DNA from: Palsa-1150 sp964531095 | GTDB lineage: Bacteria; Myxococcota_A; Polyangia; Polyangiales; Polyangiaceae | Direction: 5' to 3' | DNA length: 64,000 nt | NCBI GenBank assembly: GCA_964531095.1 | Contig: CAZHED010000034.1 | Span: 1 to 64,000, forward strand | Part shown: positions 61,740 through 64,000 of the stretch, piece after piece | Numbering within the stretch: the first letter of the stretch is position 1 | How the letters are laid out: each line of letters opens with the position of its first letter | The notes under the pieces: model-generated | Databases searched by the model: none | Told to the model about the DNA's origin: nothing | Seen by the model: the letters and a program-made list of their open reading frames with translations, nothing else | Translations under genes and position numbers: made by a program

Positions 61740-63124
61740 CCGCGCCACCCGGCTCCGGGCTCGCCGTCCGTGCGCGCACCCGCGACGCCGTGGGTGTCTT
61801 CGCCCTCGCTCTGCTGGCGCGGCTCGCGTTCGTCGGGTGGGCCCATGCGCGCTTCCCGGCGGTCGAAGACGGCCACTACTACGACCTCCTGGCACGGCGC
61901 ATCGCAGCCGGTGCGGGCTGCACCTGGCTCTGGCCCGATGGCGCCGTCACTTACGCGGCCCACTATCCCGTGGGCTATCCCGCCCTCCTCGCGCTCGGAT
62001 ACATCGCCTTCGGTCCCTCTCCGGCGGTGGGGATGACGATCAACGCGGTGCTGGGCGCCGGCAGCGCCTATGGGGCGCACCGGCTGGCCGACGGCGACCG
62101 AGTCGAGCGCTGGCGGCCGATCGCCGCCGGCGTCGCCATCGCGTTGCATCCGGCACTAGTGCCGTATACGGCGGCGCTCATGACCGAAGGGGTGACTGCG
62201 TCGCTCCTGGTCGTTGCCGCCGCCATTGCGAATGCGGCGCGTAAGTCCGACCGGCCGTGGCCGTGGATCGTGGGAGCAGGGGTCGTCGTGGGGGTAGCGA
62301 CACTCGTGCGGCCGCAGTGCCTGGTCCTGGCCCCGGTTCTGGGGGCGCTCGCGGCGCCGGCCCGGGCGGGGGCCCGCCGACGGCTGGCCCGCGCGGCCGC
62401 TGTTGCCGCCGTTGCGCTCGCATGCATCGCCCCGTGGACTGCTCGCAACTGCGTGCGGATGCACCAATGCGCCCTCGTGAGCGTGAACGGCGGCTGGAAT
62501 TTGCTCATCGGGGCCCAGACGCGGACCGGCGGCTGGGAGCCGGTCAGCGTTCCCCCCGAGTGCGCGACGGTGTGGGACGAGGCGGGCAAGGACGCGTGCT
62601 TCGCGCGGGCCGCAAAGCGGCAGATCGGGGCGTTGCCCGGCGATTGGCTCGCTCGGATCCCCCGCAAGTTGGGCGTCACGTTCGACTATTTCGGCGCGGC
62701 CCCCTGGTACCTGCACGCGAGCAATCCTGCGGCGTTCGGTGACCGAGCGAAGACCGGCCTCGGCGGTGTCGAGACGCTGGTCTGTCGCTTGTTTCTCCTC
62801 GCGGCGCTGGTGACCTGCGGGCGCTTGCCCGGAAGGCGGGTTCTCGCGCGAAAGGGCGTCGCTCTCGCCGGTGCGGTCGGGGCGCTCACGTTGCACGGAT
62901 GGATCGGCTACCTGGCGATCGTCGCGTGTGTGGCTCTCGCCGGCTGGCGGGCATTGGCGCGCGCGCCCACGCCCGTCGTCGCGGGGGCCGCGATCATTGC
63001 GGCCACGGTGGCGGTGCACTCGGCGTTTTTCGGCGCCGGACGCTATGGGCTCATCGTCGTCCCGTTTGTGACGATGATGGGGCTGAGCGGCGGGATGGAC
63101 GGGAGGCATCGCCCTCGGCCATGA
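61736..63124 (+). CDS. GT-C-like membrane glycosyltransferase
   Basis: About 462 residues from the GTG at 61736, which overlaps the maf stop; two further GTG codons lie just upstream. Around eleven hydrophobic segments. The first periplasmic loop has GHYYDLLARRIAAGAG and YPVGYPALLALGYIAFG, as in ArnT/PMT-type GT-C enzymes that use polyprenyl-linked sugars, though the acidic catalytic pair is only partly evident (EDGHYYD). A role in glycan or protein modification is inferred. Confidence 0.78.
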   Translation: MTAPPGSGLAVRARTRDAVGVFALALLARLAFVGWAHARFPAVEDGHYYDLLARRIAAGAGCTWLWPDGAVTYAAHYPVGYPALLALGYIAFGPSPAVGMTINAVLGAGSAYGAHRLADGDRVERWRPIAAGVAIALHPALVPYTAALMTEGVTASLLVVAAAIANAARKSDRPWPWIVGAGVVVGVATLVRPQCLVLAPVLGALAAPARAGARRRLARAAAVAAVALACIAPWTARNCVRMHQCALVSVNGGWNLLIGAQTRTGGWEPVSVPPECATVWDEAGKDACFARAAKRQIGALPGDWLARIPRKLGVTFDYFGAAPWYLHASNPAAFGDRAKTGLGGVETLVCRLFLLAALVTCGRLPGRRVLARKGVALAGAVGALTLHGWIGYLAIVACVALAGWRALARAPTPVVAGAAIIAATVAVHSAFFGAGRYGLIVVPFVTMMGLSGGMDGRHRPRP

Positions 63125-63131
63125 TTGGGAT

Positions 63132-63428
63132 ATGCGGGGATCTTTGTTGTCGTTGGCGCTGCTGGTCGCATGCGGCGGACAGGTCGCTACCACGGGGGAC
63201 GATGGCGGCTCCTCGCCGAGCGCGAGCCCCGCTAGGGACGCTGGTGGCGGCAGCAGCGACTTCGCGATCTGCCCGCCCGACGCTCCGATAGTGGGCTCCG
63301 CCTGTACGCGCCCGCCCGACCAAGGCTGCGTGTACATGGAGTACGTCGTGGTCTCTGCGACGACGAAGTGCCAGGCCTTTGTGTGCGACTCGAGTGGGCA
63401 TTGGCAGGGGGCCATGGGCGGGTGTTGA
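63132..63428 (+). CDS. Small lipoprotein of unknown function
   Basis: 98 residues. Signal peptide with lipobox LLVACGG (Cys14), a Ser/Gly/Asp linker, then a compact domain with five cysteines (ICPPDAPIVGSACTRPPDQG, TTKCQAFVCD, MGGC). Such short cysteine-containing lipoproteins are common in Polyangia. It starts seven bases after the GT-C gene. Confidence 0.75.
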   Translation: MRGSLLSLALLVACGGQVATTGDDGGSSPSASPARDAGGGSSDFAICPPDAPIVGSACTRPPDQGCVYMEYVVVSATTKCQAFVCDSSGHWQGAMGGC

Positions 63429-63451
63429 AGGCGCCGGGACCGGATCGGGCG

Positions 63452-64000
63452 GTGAAGACCGCGCTCGTGATTGGGGCGACCGGGCTGGTGGGGTCTGAGC
63501 TCGTGGGTCAGTTGCTGGACGACGAGCGGTTCGGCAAGGTGGTCGGATTCGGCCGGAGAAAGACGGGCCGATCGCATCCGAAGCTGGAGGAACACGCGAT
63601 CGATTTCGATGTGCCCGAGTCGTGGTGTTCCATGGTGAAGGGGGACGTGGCGTTTTCGTCGCTCGGCACCACGCTCAAACAAGCCGGCAGCCAGGCAGCG
63701 CAGAAGAGGGTCGACTACGACTATCAATGGGAGTTCGCGAAGGCGGCGGGCAGGAACGGCGTCACCGTGTACGTGCTCGTCTCCGCCGCGACGGCGGACC
63801 CCCAGTCGACGCGGTTTTACTCGCGAATCAAAGGCGAGCTCGATCGCGATGTGCAGCAGATCGGTTTCGAACGGATTCGGATTATGCGGCCCAGTCTGCT
63901 CGGTGGGGAGCGCAACGACGCACGCGCCGGAGAACGAATCGGCAGCGTTCTCCTCGGCGCGCTGAACGCGATTGGCATTGCGCGCAAGTACCGCGAGATC
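63452..64000 (+). CDS. NAD(P)-binding epimerase-like protein, cut by window end
   Basis: At least 183 residues; the 3' end lies beyond the window. The Rossmann motif GATGLVGSELV is at residues 8-18. The order FSSLGTTLKQAGSQAAQK, VDYDYQWEFAKAA, YVLVSAATAD, FYSRIKGELDRDV and RIRIMRPSLLGGER matches the HTATIP2-like atypical SDR group, whose substrate is unknown. The start could instead be the TTG at 63425, which overlaps the lipoprotein stop. Confidence 0.85.
   Translation, partial: MKTALVIGATGLVGSELVGQLLDDERFGKVVGFGRRKTGRSHPKLEEHAIDFDVPESWCSMVKGDVAFSSLGTTLKQAGSQAAQKRVDYDYQWEFAKAAGRNGVTVYVLVSAATADPQSTRFYSRIKGELDRDVQQIGFERIRIMRPSLLGGERNDARAGERIGSVLLGALNAIGIARKYREI

Noticed and set aside
62156..63727. 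523-codon minus-strand frame
   Set aside because: It is antisense to the GT-C gene, the small lipoprotein and the Rossmann gene, with shadow-type composition.

Overview
The window is a very GC-rich stretch of bacterial chromosome. It probably comes from a draft or metagenome-derived assembly, because it contains a 100-N gap. The gene content points to Myxococcota, most likely the Polyangia/Polyangiales: many lipoproteins with Gly/Ser- or Ala/Pro-rich linkers, DUF1552 and DUF1592 exported proteins, a MerR-TPR fusion, two enormous TPR proteins, a Tol-Pal locus with pal first, and dispersed GC-rich hairpin repeats that create spurious ORFs. This placement is inference from family content; there is no rRNA or other taxonomic marker here. 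I saw no tRNA, rRNA, CRISPR array, insertion sequence or phage gene.

Layout. 1-4,700 is accessory: a lipoprotein, a Tat-exported DUF1552 protein, a direct repeat of about 188 bp (1-188 and 2871-3058), an array of fifteen 21-bp units, and a GST-like gene whose reading frame runs out into a hairpin repeat. 4,676-9,078 (all minus) holds a MerR-TPR regulator, a small unknown protein, a metallophosphoesterase and trpBA. 9,169-12,820 holds a kynureninase-like PLP enzyme, an APC amino-acid permease and a RimK-like ATP-grasp ligase interrupted by the N gap. The gap is flanked by a perfect 55-bp duplication; removing it restores a normal rimK end. 12,821-13,507 is intergenic with two more hairpin repeats. 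13,508-18,503 has a membrane protein, an acidic propeller-like protein, a TPR protein and typA. 18,646-28,895 is two overlapping giant TPR genes (1,796 and 1,620 aa) that share a homologous C-terminal region.

29,013-34,941 (minus) runs from two lipoproteins through atpD-atpC, split from the other F1Fo genes, to a degenerate parvulin-like protein and a PHA-system protein. 35,149-41,705 (plus) has a DinG-like helicase lacking one Fe-S cysteine, enolase, a DUF362 protein, and gmd-fcl for GDP-L-fucose. An orphan lysine 5,6-aminomutase alpha subunit and an unknown gene follow.

44,288-51,162 is the most distinctive block: an ECF sigma factor, a Tat-exported DUF1552 protein, a DUF1592-type protein with a c-type haem motif, a secreted GxSxG esterase and a secreted SGNH (rhamnogalacturonan acetylesterase-like) esterase. 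A 12-13 bp word recurs upstream of both DUF1552 genes and of the SGNH gene, suggesting one regulon. My working hypothesis is an envelope-located system, perhaps acting on acylated polysaccharide, under ECF control; its function is not established.

51,370-64,000 is envelope and housekeeping: an ABC-2 permease with an SRPBCC-like protein, a lipid kinase, YgfZ, pal-tolQ-tolR-tolA-tolB, a PCC/DUF296 protein, an outer-membrane protein, maf, a GT-C-like membrane enzyme, a small lipoprotein and an NAD(P)-binding protein cut by the window end. Many neighbours overlap by ATGA or GTGA (trpB/trpA, the TPR pair, gmd/fcl, pal/tolQ, tolR/tolA, maf/GT-C), indicating tight operons.
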